Assembly: GCF_008727865.1 (NCBI RefSeq)
Contig: NZ_VTWU01000008.1
Location: 1 to 64,000 of the forward strand
Length of the DNA: 64,000 bases
Direction of reading: 5' to 3'
From: Hymenobacter busanensis
Lineage (GTDB): Bacteria > Bacteroidota > Bacteroidia > Cytophagales > Hymenobacteraceae
Every line of letters starts with the position of its first letter. Positions within the stretch are counted from its first letter, which is position 1. Below the pieces are notes generated by a model. That model saw nothing but the letters and a program-made list of their open reading frames with translations, did no database searches and was not told where the DNA came from. A program made the translations under genes and the position numbers. Positions 51,869 to 61,010 of this stretch are shown here, piece after piece.

Positions 51869-53332
51869 CTAGGCCTGCTCCAGTTTGTCGCGCAGCAGCT
51901 GGTTGGCCAGCTTAGGGTCGGCTTTACCCTTGGTGAGCTTCATCAGCTCGCCCATAAACATGCCCGTCAGCGACTTTTTGCCGGCGCGGTATTCGGCTAC
52001 TTTGGCCGGATTAGCGTCGAGCACCTGCTGAATCAAGCCTTCCAGCTCGCCCGAATCGGCTTGCTGCAGGAGACCCAGCTGTTCGGCGGCTTCGCTGGCC
52101 GATTGGCTCGGGTTGTCGAGCAGATGCGGGAACAGCTGCTTGGAGGCCACCGAATGGTTGACCTTGCCCGCGTCGATGAGGCCAATGATGTCGGCCAGGT
52201 GCTGCGCCGTGAGCGGGAATTCGCTCATGGTGTAGGCGCGCTCGTTCAGAAACGACTTCACCGGGCCCTGCATCCAGTTGGCGGCGGCTTTGGCGCTTCC
52301 AGGCGTCAGGCGCGTCAGCTCGTCGAAAAACAAGGCAATGTCCTTCTCCGCGGTCAGCACCGAGGCGTCGTAGTCCGAGAGGCCCAGCTCGCCGGTAAAG
52401 CGGGCGTAGAGCTGCTGCGGCAGGGCCGGCAGCTCGGCCTGCACGCGGTGCAGCCACGCATCATCCACAATGACCGGGGGCAAATCCGGCTCCGGGAAAT
52501 ACCGGTAGTCGTTCATCGTTTCCTTCGTGCGCTGCGCCTGCGTGGTGCCGGTGGCGGCGTCGAAGCCGCGGGTCTGGCTGATGACCTCCTCGCCTGCTTC
52601 GAGCAGGGCAATCTGCCGCTCGATTTCGTGCTCGATGGCGCGCTGCACGTTGCGGAAGGAGTTCATGTTCTTCACCTCCACCTTGGTGCCGAACTTCTCC
52701 GCACCCCGGAGCATGACGGAAATGTTGGCGTCGCAGCGCAACGAACCCTCTTCCATGTTGCCGTCGCAGATGTCGAGGTACTGCACCAGCTTCTTGATTT
52801 CGGTCAGGTAGGCGTAGGCTTCGTCGGCGTTGCGGATGTCGGGCTCCGACACGATTTCGATGAGGGGCACACCGGCGCGGTTCAAGTCGACCAGCGTTTC
52901 GGTCTCTCCCGCCAGGTGCATCGACTTGCCCGCGTCTTCCTCCATGTGAATGCGCGTGATGCCGATGGGCTTCACGGTGCCATCGGCGAGGCGAATTTCC
53001 ACGTGGCCCTTGGTGCAGAGCGGCGTTTTGTCCTGCGTAATCTGGTAGCCCTTGGGCAGGTCGGGGTAAAAGTAGTTTTTGCGCGCAAAGAGGTTGTCGC
53101 GCGTAATCTGGCAGTTGGTGGCCAGGCCCATCTTGATGGCGTACTCCACGGCCGTGCGGTTGATGCGCGGCAGCGTGCCGGGGTGCCCAAGGGTGATGAC
53201 CGAGAGGTTGGAGTTGGGCAGCGCGCCGTATTCGTTTTCGTCGGCCGAGTACATTTTGCTGCGCGTGAGCAGCTGTGCGTGCACTTCGAGGCCGATGACG
53301 GGCTGGTATTTCGATTTGATGTTTTCGTCCAT
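51869..53332 (-). CDS. gatB: Aspartyl/glutamyl-tRNA amidotransferase subunit B
   Basis: Protein of 487 residues. With GatA and GatC it transamidates Glu-tRNA(Gln) or Asp-tRNA(Asn). Motifs: YQPVIGLEVHAQLLTRSKMY, LGHPGTLPRINR, FARKNYFYPDLPKGYQITQ, RIHMEEDAGKSMH, GVPLIEIVSEPD, SLRCDANISV, KVEVKNMNSFRNV and YRYFPEPDLPP; the C-terminal YqeY-like part ends in KGKADPKLANQLL. The start at 53332 (MDENIKSKYQPV) is the family start. gatA and gatC are not adjacent. Confidence 0.96.
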   Translation of the reverse strand: MDENIKSKYQPVIGLEVHAQLLTRSKMYSADENEYGALPNSNLSVITLGHPGTLPRINRTAVEYAIKMGLATNCQITRDNLFARKNYFYPDLPKGYQITQDKTPLCTKGHVEIRLADGTVKPIGITRIHMEEDAGKSMHLAGETETLVDLNRAGVPLIEIVSEPDIRNADEAYAYLTEIKKLVQYLDICDGNMEEGSLRCDANISVMLRGAEKFGTKVEVKNMNSFRNVQRAIEHEIERQIALLEAGEEVISQTRGFDAATGTTQAQRTKETMNDYRYFPEPDLPPVIVDDAWLHRVQAELPALPQQLYARFTGELGLSDYDASVLTAEKDIALFFDELTRLTPGSAKAAANWMQGPVKSFLNERAYTMSEFPLTAQHLADIIGLIDAGKVNHSVASKQLFPHLLDNPSQSASEAAEQLGLLQQADSGELEGLIQQVLDANPAKVAEYRAGKKSLTGMFMGELMKLTKGKADPKLANQLLRDKLEQA

Positions 53333-53510
53333 AGGATAAGCCGTCGGCGCCGCGTTCAGGCCGCGCCGGCATTGAGGGTGCAAGTTAGCAGCCCGCGCGC
53401 TTTTTGCCGGCAGCGGGGCCGCTAATGCTTTGGGATACGCCGTTGGTGCCGCCAAACGCAACGCAAATCAGCCGGCCAACGGCTGGAGCATTTCGGTTTC
53501 GTTCGGAAGG

Positions 53511-54365
53511 CTAGTCGTTGGAAGCGGCAGCGGCGCGGCGCGTGGGGTAGTAAAAGAAGCTGCCTTCCATCACGCTCGGCACGGGCTGGCCTTCTTCGGT
53601 AGCCGGCGCGAGGCGCGGCAGGCGGCGCACGGCCTCCAGCGCAGCGGCGTTCAGGGCCGCGTCGTCGGTGGTCAGCACGCGCGGGTCGTGCACATTGCCC
53701 AGGCTGTCGACGCCGAATGCCACGTGCACCACGCCGTCGGTGGCGCGGGCGTAGCCTTTCGGAATGAACTGCGTGAAGGGCTTCTGCAAGGCCTGAAACA
53801 CGATGGCCTGCCCGGCGCCTTTGCCCGCCAGCTTGGCGGCGGTGCGGTACACGGGGCACTCATCGAGCGCGGCACCTGTAGGTCCGAAACATTCGCTTTT
53901 GACCACCACGCCGGCTTTGTTCTGCTGGTCGCGGCGCGGCTTGCCCGAGGCGTAAAAGGTTTTCATGGGGCCGTCGGGCTTGCCGAGGCGGTAGCTCACG
54001 TCTTCGCGCGGCGTGCCGTTGGGGTACCACTCGCGGCTGCGGGCGTGCAGGGAGCCAAAAGGCAAGTCGCTGCTGTAGCCCGCGTCGAGCAGCTGCTGGT
54101 GGCCTTGCACGGTATAGCGCCGCACGCGCCACTTCACGCCCAGGCTGTCGGCGCGACGCATCACGTCGTAGGCGTAGGCGCCCTGGGCCGAGGGCAGCGG
54201 CACCAAATACCGGTCGAGGTAGCGCACGGCCGCCTGCTGCCCGTCGAGCTGCTCGAGCGAGGACACAACTTTTACCTGGGCCTGGGCAGCCGAGCCGATC
54301 AGCAGCATTCCCAGCCAGAGCCCTTGGCGGCTGCACGCCGCCCCAAAACGTAGCGCGTTCATCAT
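53511..54365 (-). CDS. Exported MORN_2-TonB_C protein
   Basis: Protein of 284 residues. Signal peptide (MMNALRFGAACS...LLIGSAAQAQ). The middle (about 115-165) has MORN_2/YwqK-like repeats (REWYPNGTPREDVSYRLGKP, TFYASGKPRRDQQN). The C-terminal ~90 residues are a TonB_C-like domain (VVHVAFGVDSLGNVHDPRVL, AALNAAALEAVRRLPRL). It has a cleavable signal instead of a TonB inner-membrane anchor, so it is unlikely to be an energy transducer. It follows the DUF5995 gene on the same strand. Confidence 0.85.
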   Translation of the reverse strand: MMNALRFGAACSRQGLWLGMLLIGSAAQAQVKVVSSLEQLDGQQAAVRYLDRYLVPLPSAQGAYAYDVMRRADSLGVKWRVRRYTVQGHQQLLDAGYSSDLPFGSLHARSREWYPNGTPREDVSYRLGKPDGPMKTFYASGKPRRDQQNKAGVVVKSECFGPTGAALDECPVYRTAAKLAGKGAGQAIVFQALQKPFTQFIPKGYARATDGVVHVAFGVDSLGNVHDPRVLTTDDAALNAAALEAVRRLPRLAPATEEGQPVPSVMEGSFFYYPTRRAAAASND

Positions 54366-54435
54366 GCCCGAAAGATACTGGACTGCCCGCAACTGCCTGC
54401 CACCGCCGCGGGTGCCGCGGCCGGCGCAGCAGGCT

Positions 54436-55218
54436 TCAGCCCACTTGCGTGGTGTCAATCAGCCGAATGGTGCGGGCCACGTCGTCGTATTCCGTCGCCC
54501 GAATCAGCCGCAGCAGTGCCGCCGACCACGGCCCGGGGTTGCTGATGCGGCGGGCCACGTTCAGCACAGCGGCGTCCATGGCCACGATGTGGGCCTGCTG
54601 CTGGGCCGGACTCATCTGGGCCAGCAGCACGGCGTTGGCCCAGGCCGTTTTGCGGGCCGCTCCGATGCTAAAATTCAGCACGTCGGTTTGCTGGGTGGCG
54701 GCCACGCGCCGCAGCCAGCGCATCGGAAACCACACCTGCTCCAGGCACTGCTGCACGTCGTCGAACAGGGAGCTGATGACGGCGTTGATGCGGTTGAAAT
54801 CGGCTTCGAGGGCGTGAATGCGCGGCCCGGGCGCCACGGTAGCCGCCGCAATGGCCAAGTCGAGGTTGATGTGGGTGTTGATACCCAACAGAAGCTGCTG
54901 CAACACGATGAGCGGCTGGGCGCGGCAGCCGTCGAAGGCGTATTTCCAGGACGCGGTGCACGCAGCTTGCTGCCCGTAGGCCTGCCAGGCGCTCAGGTAA
55001 CGCCCGGCAAACACCAGATCCAGCCGCTCCATGCGCGGCCCGTCGTCAAACGCGCCGGCCCGAATGCCTTCGGCCACGGCCACCGTCATGCGCCGGTACA
55101 GGGCCGCAAAGTAGCCGGCGCGGTGGCGCGTCTGTTCGCACTGCCGCACAATGGCGGCCAGGGCCGTTACCACTTCCGAAATCGTGCGCGGAGCCGGGTG
55201 GGGCGAAATCTGAGCCAT
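54436..55218 (-). CDS. DUF5995 family protein
   Basis: Protein of 260 residues, mostly helical, no signal peptide. Motifs match DUF5995: HRAGYFAALYRRMTVAVAEG, FDDGPRMERLDLVFAGRYL, AWQAYGQ followed by SWKYAFDGCR, LLLGINTHINLDLAIAA and DFNRINAVISSL. The His in INTHINLDL suggests a metal or haem site, as in bacterial proteins of this group, but no function is established. It lies between two exported MORN_2-TonB_C genes, all on the minus strand. Confidence 0.87.
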   Translation of the reverse strand: MAQISPHPAPRTISEVVTALAAIVRQCEQTRHRAGYFAALYRRMTVAVAEGIRAGAFDDGPRMERLDLVFAGRYLSAWQAYGQQAACTASWKYAFDGCRAQPLIVLQQLLLGINTHINLDLAIAAATVAPGPRIHALEADFNRINAVISSLFDDVQQCLEQVWFPMRWLRRVAATQQTDVLNFSIGAARKTAWANAVLLAQMSPAQQQAHIVAMDAAVLNVARRISNPGPWSAALLRLIRATEYDDVARTIRLIDTTQVG

Positions 55219-55295
55219 GCAAACGAAAGATAATCCCCCGCGCAGAAATCGAGGAAAATTTCCCGGGCAAAACCTACCGCCCTACCGAGCCACGT

Positions 55296-56063
55296 TCAAC
55301 GCAAGGTAAACGTAACGGGCACCGCAAAGCGCACTGGCACCGGTTCGCCCTGCTGCACAGCGGGCTGCCAGCGCGGCATCAGCCGGATGACACGCACCGC
55401 TTCGGCGTCGAGGTCGGGCGCCACGCCCTGCTTTACCCGTACATCGCGCAGCTGGCCCGTTTCGTCGACGATGAAACCCACCACCACCTTGCCTTGCGCC
55501 CGCCGGCGCATTGCCAAAGTAGGGTACCGGATGTTCTTGCCCAAAAACCGCATCATGTCGCTAAACTCCCCCGTGTAGCGAGGCATTTGCTCCGAGTAAC
55601 CGGGACCTACACAGGCTATGGGTTGGCCCTGGGCATCGTAGCAGGAACTGTCCTTCGGTGCCCCAAACGCATACACCGTCTGACGCATCAGTTTGCCGTC
55701 GGCGTTGTAGAGTCGTTCCGGCCCGTGCAGCTTGCGCCCCAGGGCTTCCTGGTACCGAACGCGGCTACCATCGGGCCGCCAGTGCGTTTCGGCAATGAGT
55801 GTATCGCCCGTTGGCCGCCACGTAGTGCGCACCACCCGCCGCAACTGCTTGCCTTCCAAACTGTAGATGCTGTCAATTTGCCCACCGGCGGAAAGGCGGT
55901 AGCGTCGGCAAACAAAACCCAACTCGGCTTGCCCCTGTGCAGCTTCCTGATAGCAATAGTCGAGGGAAAATGTGCGCTCCGGCCCACTCGGCAACGGACG
56001 TTGCGCAGTAGCCGCAACAGTTAACGCGCAGGCACCCACTACGAAGCACAAAACTAATTTCAT
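55296..56063 (-). CDS. Exported MORN_2-TonB_C protein (second)
   Basis: Protein of 255 residues. The start at 56063 gives a signal peptide (MKLVLCFVVGACALTVAATAQ). The middle has MORN_2-like repeats (ETHWRPDGSRVRYQEALG, PERLYNADGKLMRQTVYAFG). The C-terminal TonB_C-like domain has IRYPTLAMRRRAQGKVVVGF, VDETGQLRDVRVKQG and AVRVIRLMPRWQPAVQQG. As with the 53511 gene, the signal is cleavable, so it is probably periplasmic. The alaS terminator lies just upstream of it. Confidence 0.87.
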   Translation of the reverse strand: MKLVLCFVVGACALTVAATAQRPLPSGPERTFSLDYCYQEAAQGQAELGFVCRRYRLSAGGQIDSIYSLEGKQLRRVVRTTWRPTGDTLIAETHWRPDGSRVRYQEALGRKLHGPERLYNADGKLMRQTVYAFGAPKDSSCYDAQGQPIACVGPGYSEQMPRYTGEFSDMMRFLGKNIRYPTLAMRRRAQGKVVVGFIVDETGQLRDVRVKQGVAPDLDAEAVRVIRLMPRWQPAVQQGEPVPVRFAVPVTFTLR

Positions 56064-56150
56064 TTTTACAAACAGATAAGTTGTTGAACACGAGGCATCT
56101 GCCCTACCGCAAAAGAACCACAGAATATTGCGGGAATTGACCCACTTCTT

Positions 56151-56204
56151 AAAAAACGTCGGCAGCACCGTAACCCACGGTACAAGGTTACGGTGCTGCC
56201 GACG
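56151..56204 (-). terminator. Terminator of alaS
   Basis: A 19-base perfect stem CGTCGGCAGCACCGTAACC / GGTTACGGTGCTGCCGACG (56157-56175 / 56186-56204) followed on the minus strand by TTTTTT. Confidence 0.93.
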
Positions 56205-56225
56205 CAAGCTCCAAGGCCACGTGTT

Positions 56226-58910
56226 CTACCCCAACAGCCCGCTCACCAGCCCTTCGGCCTTGCCGATGGCGGCATCCAAGCCCGCCGCGTTTTTGCCGCC
56301 GGCCGTGGCAAAGAACGGCTGCCCGCCGCCGCCGCCCTGGATTTCCTTGGCCAGCTCCCGGATCAGCTGGGTGGCGTTGAGCTTCCCTCCTTTCGCCAGC
56401 TCGTCGTCGAGCATCACGGCCAACTGCGGCTTCCCGTCGACTTCGGCGCCGAGCACCAGCACGAGGTTTTCGACCACCTGGCGCAGGCCGAAGGCCAACG
56501 TTTTCAGGGCGTCGGCCGAGCGGGCGGGTACTTTGGCGGCCAGGAAATTCACGCCATTCAACGCTTTAACCTGGCCGGCCAGTTGGTCCTTCAGCTGCCC
56601 GAGCTGCTGGGTTTCGGCCTGCTCCAGCTGCTTGCGCAGGGTGGCGGTTTCATCGGCGAGCTTCTGAATGGTGGTGACGAGGTGCTGCGGGTTGCCGAGC
56701 AGCTCGCGTACCTGGGTCAGCAGGTCCATTTGTTCGTCCACAAACTTCTCGGCCAAGTCGGCCGTCACGGCCTCGATGCGGCGCACGCCGGCGCCCACGG
56801 CCGACTCGCTCACAATCTTGAAGAAGCCTATTTCGCCGGTGTTGGGCGCGTGGATGCCGCCGCACAGCTCCACCGAGTACGCGGGGTCGAAGGTGATGAC
56901 GCGCACCGCGTCGCCGTACTTCTCGCCGAACAGGGCCATGGCGCCGCGCGAGCGGGCTTCGTCGATGGGCACGTTGCGCTCCTCGCCCAGCGGAATCTGC
57001 TGGCGGATGCGCTGGTTGACGAGGCGCTCCACCTCGCGCAGCTGGTCGTCGGTTACTTTCGAGAAGTGCGAGAAGTCGAAGCGCAGCAGCTTTTCGTTCA
57101 CGAGCGAGCCGCGCTGGGCTACGTGCGTGCCGAGCACCTGCCGCAGGGCCGCGTGCATGAGGTGGGTGGCCGAGTGATTTTTGCGAATCTGCTCGCGGCG
57201 GGCCCGGTCGACTTTGGCTTCCACCGCGGCATCGAGGTCCTGCGGCAGGTCGAGCACGGTGTGCACGATGAGGTCGTTTTCCTTGCGGGTGTCGATGACC
57301 CGCACTTTCGAGAGCGGCGTGACGAGGTAGCCGGTGTCGCCCACCTGCCCGCCCGACTCGGCGTAGAACGGCGTCTGGTCGAGCACAATGTGGTATTCGG
57401 TTTTGCCCTTCTGCGTCACGGCGCGGTAGCGCAGAATGCGCGCCTCGGCCTCGGTGGCGTCGTAGCCCACAAAGCGCGGCAGCTCCTGCGAGGCTTCGAC
57501 GATGGTCCAGTCGCTCTGCTCCTGCTCGGAGGCGTTGCGCGAGCGGGCTTTCTGCTGCTCCAGCTCGGCTTTGAACTCGTCTTCGCTCACCGTCAGGCCT
57601 TTTTCGCGGGCCAGCAGGGCCGTCAGGTCGAAGGGGAAGCCGAAGGTGTCCGACAGCTCGAAGGCCGACTTGCCGTCGATGTGGTTGTTGTTCTGGCGGA
57701 AGCCTTCTTCCAGCGCATCGAGGCGGCGCAGACCGTTTTCGAGGGTTTTGAGGAAGGCAATTTCCTCTTCTTCGATGACGCGCGTCACGAACTGCTGCTG
57801 GGCTTTCAGCTCGGGGAAAATCGATTTCATGTGGTCGGCCAGTACCGGCACCACTTTGTAGAGGAAGGGCTGCTTCTGGTTCAGCGACGAGAAGGCGTAG
57901 CGCACGGCGCGGCGCAGGATGCGGCGAATGACGTAGCCGGCCTTCACGTTGCTGGGCAGCTGCCCGTCGGCAATGGTGAAGGCGATGGTGCGCACGTGGT
58001 CGGCAATGACGCGCACGGCAATGTCGGTTTTCTCGTTTTCGGTGGTCGGCTGGTCGGTCACGGTGGCCGGGGCCGTGCCGTGGTACTTCACACCGGCCTC
58101 GGCGGCAATGAACTGAATCAGCGGCTGGAACACGTCGGTGTCGTAGTTCGACTTTACTCCCGACACGGCCATCATCAGGCGCTCGAAGCCCATGCCGGTA
58201 TCTACGTGCTGGGCGGGCAGCTTTTCCAGCGAGCCGTCGGCCTTGCGCTGGAACTCCATGAACACGTTGTTCCAGATTTCGACCACCTGCGGGTGGTCGG
58301 CATTCACCAGCTCGGCGCCGCCTTTCTGGGCTATTTCGGCCTCGTCGCGCAGGTCGATGTGGATTTCGGTGCAAGGACCACACGGACCAGTATCGCCCAT
58401 TTCCCAGAAGTTGTCCTTTTTATTACCAGGGAGAATGCGGTCATCGGTGGTGTACTTCCGCCACAGGGCCTGCGTTTCGGTGTCGGCGCCTAGGTTGTCG
58501 CCTTTGTCGCCCTCGAAATACGTTACGTACAGGCGCTCCTTCGGCAGCTTATAGACCTCCGTGAGCAGCTCCCAGGCCCAGGCAATGGCCTCGGTTTTGA
58601 AGTAGTCGCCGAACGACCAGTTGCCCAGCATCTCGAACATGGTGTGGTGGTAGGTGTCGTAGCCTACCTCTTCCAGGTCGTTGTGCTTACCGCTCACGCG
58701 CAGGCACTTCTGGGTGTCGGCAATGCGCTTGAAGGGCGCGGGCTTGTTGCCGAGGAAGTAGTCCTTGAACGGCGCCATGCCCGAGTTGATGAACATCAGC
58801 GTGGGGTCGTCTTTCACCACAATGGGTGCCGAGGGCACGATGTGGTGGCCTTTGGAGGCGAAAAAGTCGAGGAACTGCTGACGAACCTGATTGGCTGAGG
58901 GAAGCGACAT
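56226..58910 (-). CDS. alaS: Alanyl-tRNA synthetase
   Basis: Protein of 894 residues. It charges tRNA(Ala). Class II core at the N-terminus (FLDFFASKGHHIVPSAPIV, LMFINSGMAPFKDYFLG), middle (MGDTGPCGPCTEIHID, MGFERLMMAVSG); the editing domain has the zinc-binding HSATH and the ELCGGIHAPNTGEI segment; C-terminal C-Ala domain with GGGGQPFFATAGGKN. The start at 58910 (MSLPSANQVRQQFLDFF) is standard. A 7-base inverted repeat lies 13 bases upstream (58923-58941). Confidence 0.97.
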   Translation of the reverse strand: MSLPSANQVRQQFLDFFASKGHHIVPSAPIVVKDDPTLMFINSGMAPFKDYFLGNKPAPFKRIADTQKCLRVSGKHNDLEEVGYDTYHHTMFEMLGNWSFGDYFKTEAIAWAWELLTEVYKLPKERLYVTYFEGDKGDNLGADTETQALWRKYTTDDRILPGNKKDNFWEMGDTGPCGPCTEIHIDLRDEAEIAQKGGAELVNADHPQVVEIWNNVFMEFQRKADGSLEKLPAQHVDTGMGFERLMMAVSGVKSNYDTDVFQPLIQFIAAEAGVKYHGTAPATVTDQPTTENEKTDIAVRVIADHVRTIAFTIADGQLPSNVKAGYVIRRILRRAVRYAFSSLNQKQPFLYKVVPVLADHMKSIFPELKAQQQFVTRVIEEEEIAFLKTLENGLRRLDALEEGFRQNNNHIDGKSAFELSDTFGFPFDLTALLAREKGLTVSEDEFKAELEQQKARSRNASEQEQSDWTIVEASQELPRFVGYDATEAEARILRYRAVTQKGKTEYHIVLDQTPFYAESGGQVGDTGYLVTPLSKVRVIDTRKENDLIVHTVLDLPQDLDAAVEAKVDRARREQIRKNHSATHLMHAALRQVLGTHVAQRGSLVNEKLLRFDFSHFSKVTDDQLREVERLVNQRIRQQIPLGEERNVPIDEARSRGAMALFGEKYGDAVRVITFDPAYSVELCGGIHAPNTGEIGFFKIVSESAVGAGVRRIEAVTADLAEKFVDEQMDLLTQVRELLGNPQHLVTTIQKLADETATLRKQLEQAETQQLGQLKDQLAGQVKALNGVNFLAAKVPARSADALKTLAFGLRQVVENLVLVLGAEVDGKPQLAVMLDDELAKGGKLNATQLIRELAKEIQGGGGGQPFFATAGGKNAAGLDAAIGKAEGLVSGLLG

Positions 58911-58922
58911 AAGCGGCGGGTG

Positions 58923-58941
58923 CGCGAACGTACTGTTCGCG
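58923..58941. promoter_or_regulatory. Inverted repeat at the alaS 5' end
   Basis: CGCGAAC GTACT GTTCGCG, immediately upstream of the alaS start on the minus strand. Possible operator or leader hairpin; untested. Confidence 0.35.
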
Positions 58942-59001
58942 TATCGGTGAGTATCGTGGGGAACAAGCCCATTCGCCGGAAATTGGCGGCGGCCGGGTTT
59001 T

Positions 59002-59067
59002 TGGCTACTTTTCGGTTTCCGAAGCGGCCGCAGCTACCTTGGAAAGCACTTCCGGCAAAAGTAGCCA
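59002..59067. promoter_or_regulatory. Spaced inverted repeat in the alaS-MerR intergenic region
   Basis: TGGCTACTTTT (59002-59012) and AAAAGTAGCCA (59057-59067), 11-base perfect arms 44 bases apart. A possible regulator site pair for the MerR-type gene or alaS. Confidence 0.4.
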
Positions 59068-59161
59068 CTTCGCCTGGAAGAAAGAACGTACCGGCGGCTT
59101 TCGCTTGCCGGGCATGCTGCTTACCCCGACCTCAGCTGCGCCACCACACCTCCCCGCCCCT

Positions 59162-59524
59162 ATGCCCTACAAAGAGCGCGACATCGAGAAACAATATTTT
59201 ACCATCGGCGAGGTGGCCGCGCAGTTCGACGTGGCCCCGTCGCTGATTCGCTTTTGGGAAACCGAGTTCGACGACCTCAAGCCGCGCAAGAGCAAGAAAG
59301 GCAACCGCCTGTACTCGCCGCAGGACATCGAAATTTTTCGCACTATTTACCATTTGGTGAAGGAGCGCGGCTACACCATTCCCGGCGCCCGCGACCTGAT
59401 GAAGCAGCGCGGCCCGCAGCTCAAGGAAAAGGTAGACGTGATTCACTCACTGGAGAAAGTGCGCAATTTCCTGGTGGGTTTGCGCAAGGAGCTGGAGGCT
59501 ACGACCAAGAATGCAAACGGCTAA
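59162..59524 (+). CDS. MerR family transcriptional regulator
   Basis: Protein of 120 residues. DNA-binding MerR domain: FTIGEVAAQFDVAPSLIRFW (helix-turn-helix), ETEFDDLKPRKSK (wing), NRLYSPQDIEIFRTIYHL. A short C-terminal coiled-coil (VIHSLEKVRNFLVGLRKEL) suits dimerisation; no effector domain is present. The start at 59162 gives MPYKERDIEKQYF; the in-frame extension upstream looks non-coding. A spaced inverted repeat lies just upstream. It precedes a small membrane-protein gene and dprA on the same strand. Confidence 0.93.
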   Translation: MPYKERDIEKQYFTIGEVAAQFDVAPSLIRFWETEFDDLKPRKSKKGNRLYSPQDIEIFRTIYHLVKERGYTIPGARDLMKQRGPQLKEKVDVIHSLEKVRNFLVGLRKELEATTKNANG

Positions 59525-59529
59525 CGACG

Positions 59530-59835
59530 GTGCGGCAGCCGGTTTCAGGCAGACTCAAGGGAATTGTGGCCTTCGTGTCGACCGTGGCAGCCGATGCCGG
59601 GGCGCTGTATCTGGCCTTGTGGTGGGGAATTAAAAACGACAGCAAAAACCAGGCGGCCGACCGGTCTTTCGAATCAGCGCTGGGTGCACTGATTGTTTTC
59701 CTGGCAATAGCGGCTGCGGTAGTTGTGTACTATCGAACCAAAGGCCAGAAAGCGGTTGTCAAGGGTATTCTTTGGGGTATAGCACCTATTATTGGCTTGG
59801 TTCTTTCCCTGCTTTACGTTTTAATAATTTCCTAA
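59530..59835 (+). CDS. Small membrane protein, GTG start
   Basis: Putative protein of 101 residues from GTG at 59530. Hydrophobic segments at about 10-30 (IVAFVSTVAADAGALYLALW), 45-65 and 75-99 (GILWGIAPIIGLVLSLL) suggest an inner-membrane protein. No family recognised. It begins 5 bases after the MerR gene stop, so it is probably co-transcribed. Confidence is moderate because the start is non-ATG and there is no homology clue. Confidence 0.5.
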   Translation: MRQPVSGRLKGIVAFVSTVAADAGALYLALWWGIKNDSKNQAADRSFESALGALIVFLAIAAAVVVYYRTKGQKAVVKGILWGIAPIIGLVLSLLYVLIIS

Positions 59836-59849
59836 GCCAGCGTATTCCC

Positions 59850-61010
59850 GTGCCGCTATTTTCTTCTTCGCCCGATCTGAACGCGCCTGCAGCCGCTTCG
59901 CAACCGGCCGCTTCCCTCGACCTGCTGCCCGAAGTAGCCCTGACGCTGCTACCCGGCATCGGCCCGCTGCTCACGCGGCAGCTCATCAGCTATGCCGGCT
60001 CAGCCCAGGCGGTATTGAGCGCCCCGATGGCCAAGCTGCAAAAGGTGCCCGGCGTGGGGCCGGCCGTGGCCAAAACGCTGCTGAGCCACACCGCCGCGTT
60101 GCGACAGGCTGAGGACATCTTACGCCGCGCCGAAAAAGCTGGCGTACGGCTGCTCTACTACACCCGCCCCGACTACCCCACCCGCCTGCGCCCCGTGCCC
60201 GATGCGCCCGTGCTGCTTTATTACCAGGGCACCACCGAGCTGAACGCGCCGCGCACCCTGGCCGTGGTGGGCACCCGCCAGGCCACCGACTACGGCCGCG
60301 ACCAAACCGAGCGGCTCATCCGCGGCGTGGCGCCCTACCAACCGCTCATCATCAGCGGCCTGGCCTACGGTATCGACATTGTGGCCCACCGCGCCGCCCT
60401 GCAGGAAGGCCTGCCCACCATTGGCGTCATGGCCACCGGGCCCGACCAGATGTACCCGGCCGCGCACCGCCGCACCGCCGAGAAAATGCTCGAACACGGC
60501 GGCCTGCTCACCGAATACCCCTTCGGCACCGGCCCCGACAAATACAACTTCCCCGCGCGCAACCGCATTATTGCCGGCCTATCGGATGGCACGGTGGTAG
60601 TGGAGGCAGCCCGCAAAGGCGGCGCGCTCATCACCGCCGAGCTGGCGCAGGACTACGACCGGGAAGTGCTGGCCGTGCCCGGCAACCTTGGCGCGCCTGC
60701 ATCGGAAGGCTGCAATCATCTGATCAGGAGCAACCGCGCCAGTATCTATACCGGGCCCGAGGACATTGAGCAGGCCCTGAACTGGGACAACGCCCTGCAC
60801 CCCACGCGCTTGCCCGCCGCCCTCGACCCGGCCGATTTCACTCCCGAGGAATTCAGCCTGCTCACTATTCTGGGCAGCAGCGAAAAGCAGATCGACGAGC
60901 TGAGCTGGCAGGCCCAGTTGCCGGTGCACCAAGTGGCGTCGCTGCTGCTGGGGCTGGAGTTTCGGGGGCTGGTGAAGGCCTTGCCGGGCAAGAAATTTGC
61001 GCTGGTATGA
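59850..61010 (+). CDS. dprA: DNA-processing protein DprA
   Basis: Protein of 386 residues. It loads RecA on incoming single-stranded DNA during transformation. Helix-hairpin-helix motifs at the N-terminus (LTLLPGIGPLLTRQ, KVPGVGPAVAKTLL), Rossmann-like core (LAVVGTRQATDYGRD, LIISGLAYGIDIVAH, TEYPFGTGPDKYNFPARNRI, GLSDGTVVVEA) and a C-terminal winged helix (SLLTILGSSEKQIDELSWQA). The start is set at GTG 59850 ((M)PLFSSSPDLNAP). It overlaps the next gene by 4 bases. Confidence 0.94.
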   Translation: MPLFSSSPDLNAPAAASQPAASLDLLPEVALTLLPGIGPLLTRQLISYAGSAQAVLSAPMAKLQKVPGVGPAVAKTLLSHTAALRQAEDILRRAEKAGVRLLYYTRPDYPTRLRPVPDAPVLLYYQGTTELNAPRTLAVVGTRQATDYGRDQTERLIRGVAPYQPLIISGLAYGIDIVAHRAALQEGLPTIGVMATGPDQMYPAAHRRTAEKMLEHGGLLTEYPFGTGPDKYNFPARNRIIAGLSDGTVVVEAARKGGALITAELAQDYDREVLAVPGNLGAPASEGCNHLIRSNRASIYTGPEDIEQALNWDNALHPTRLPAALDPADFTPEEFSLLTILGSSEKQIDELSWQAQLPVHQVASLLLGLEFRGLVKALPGKKFALV

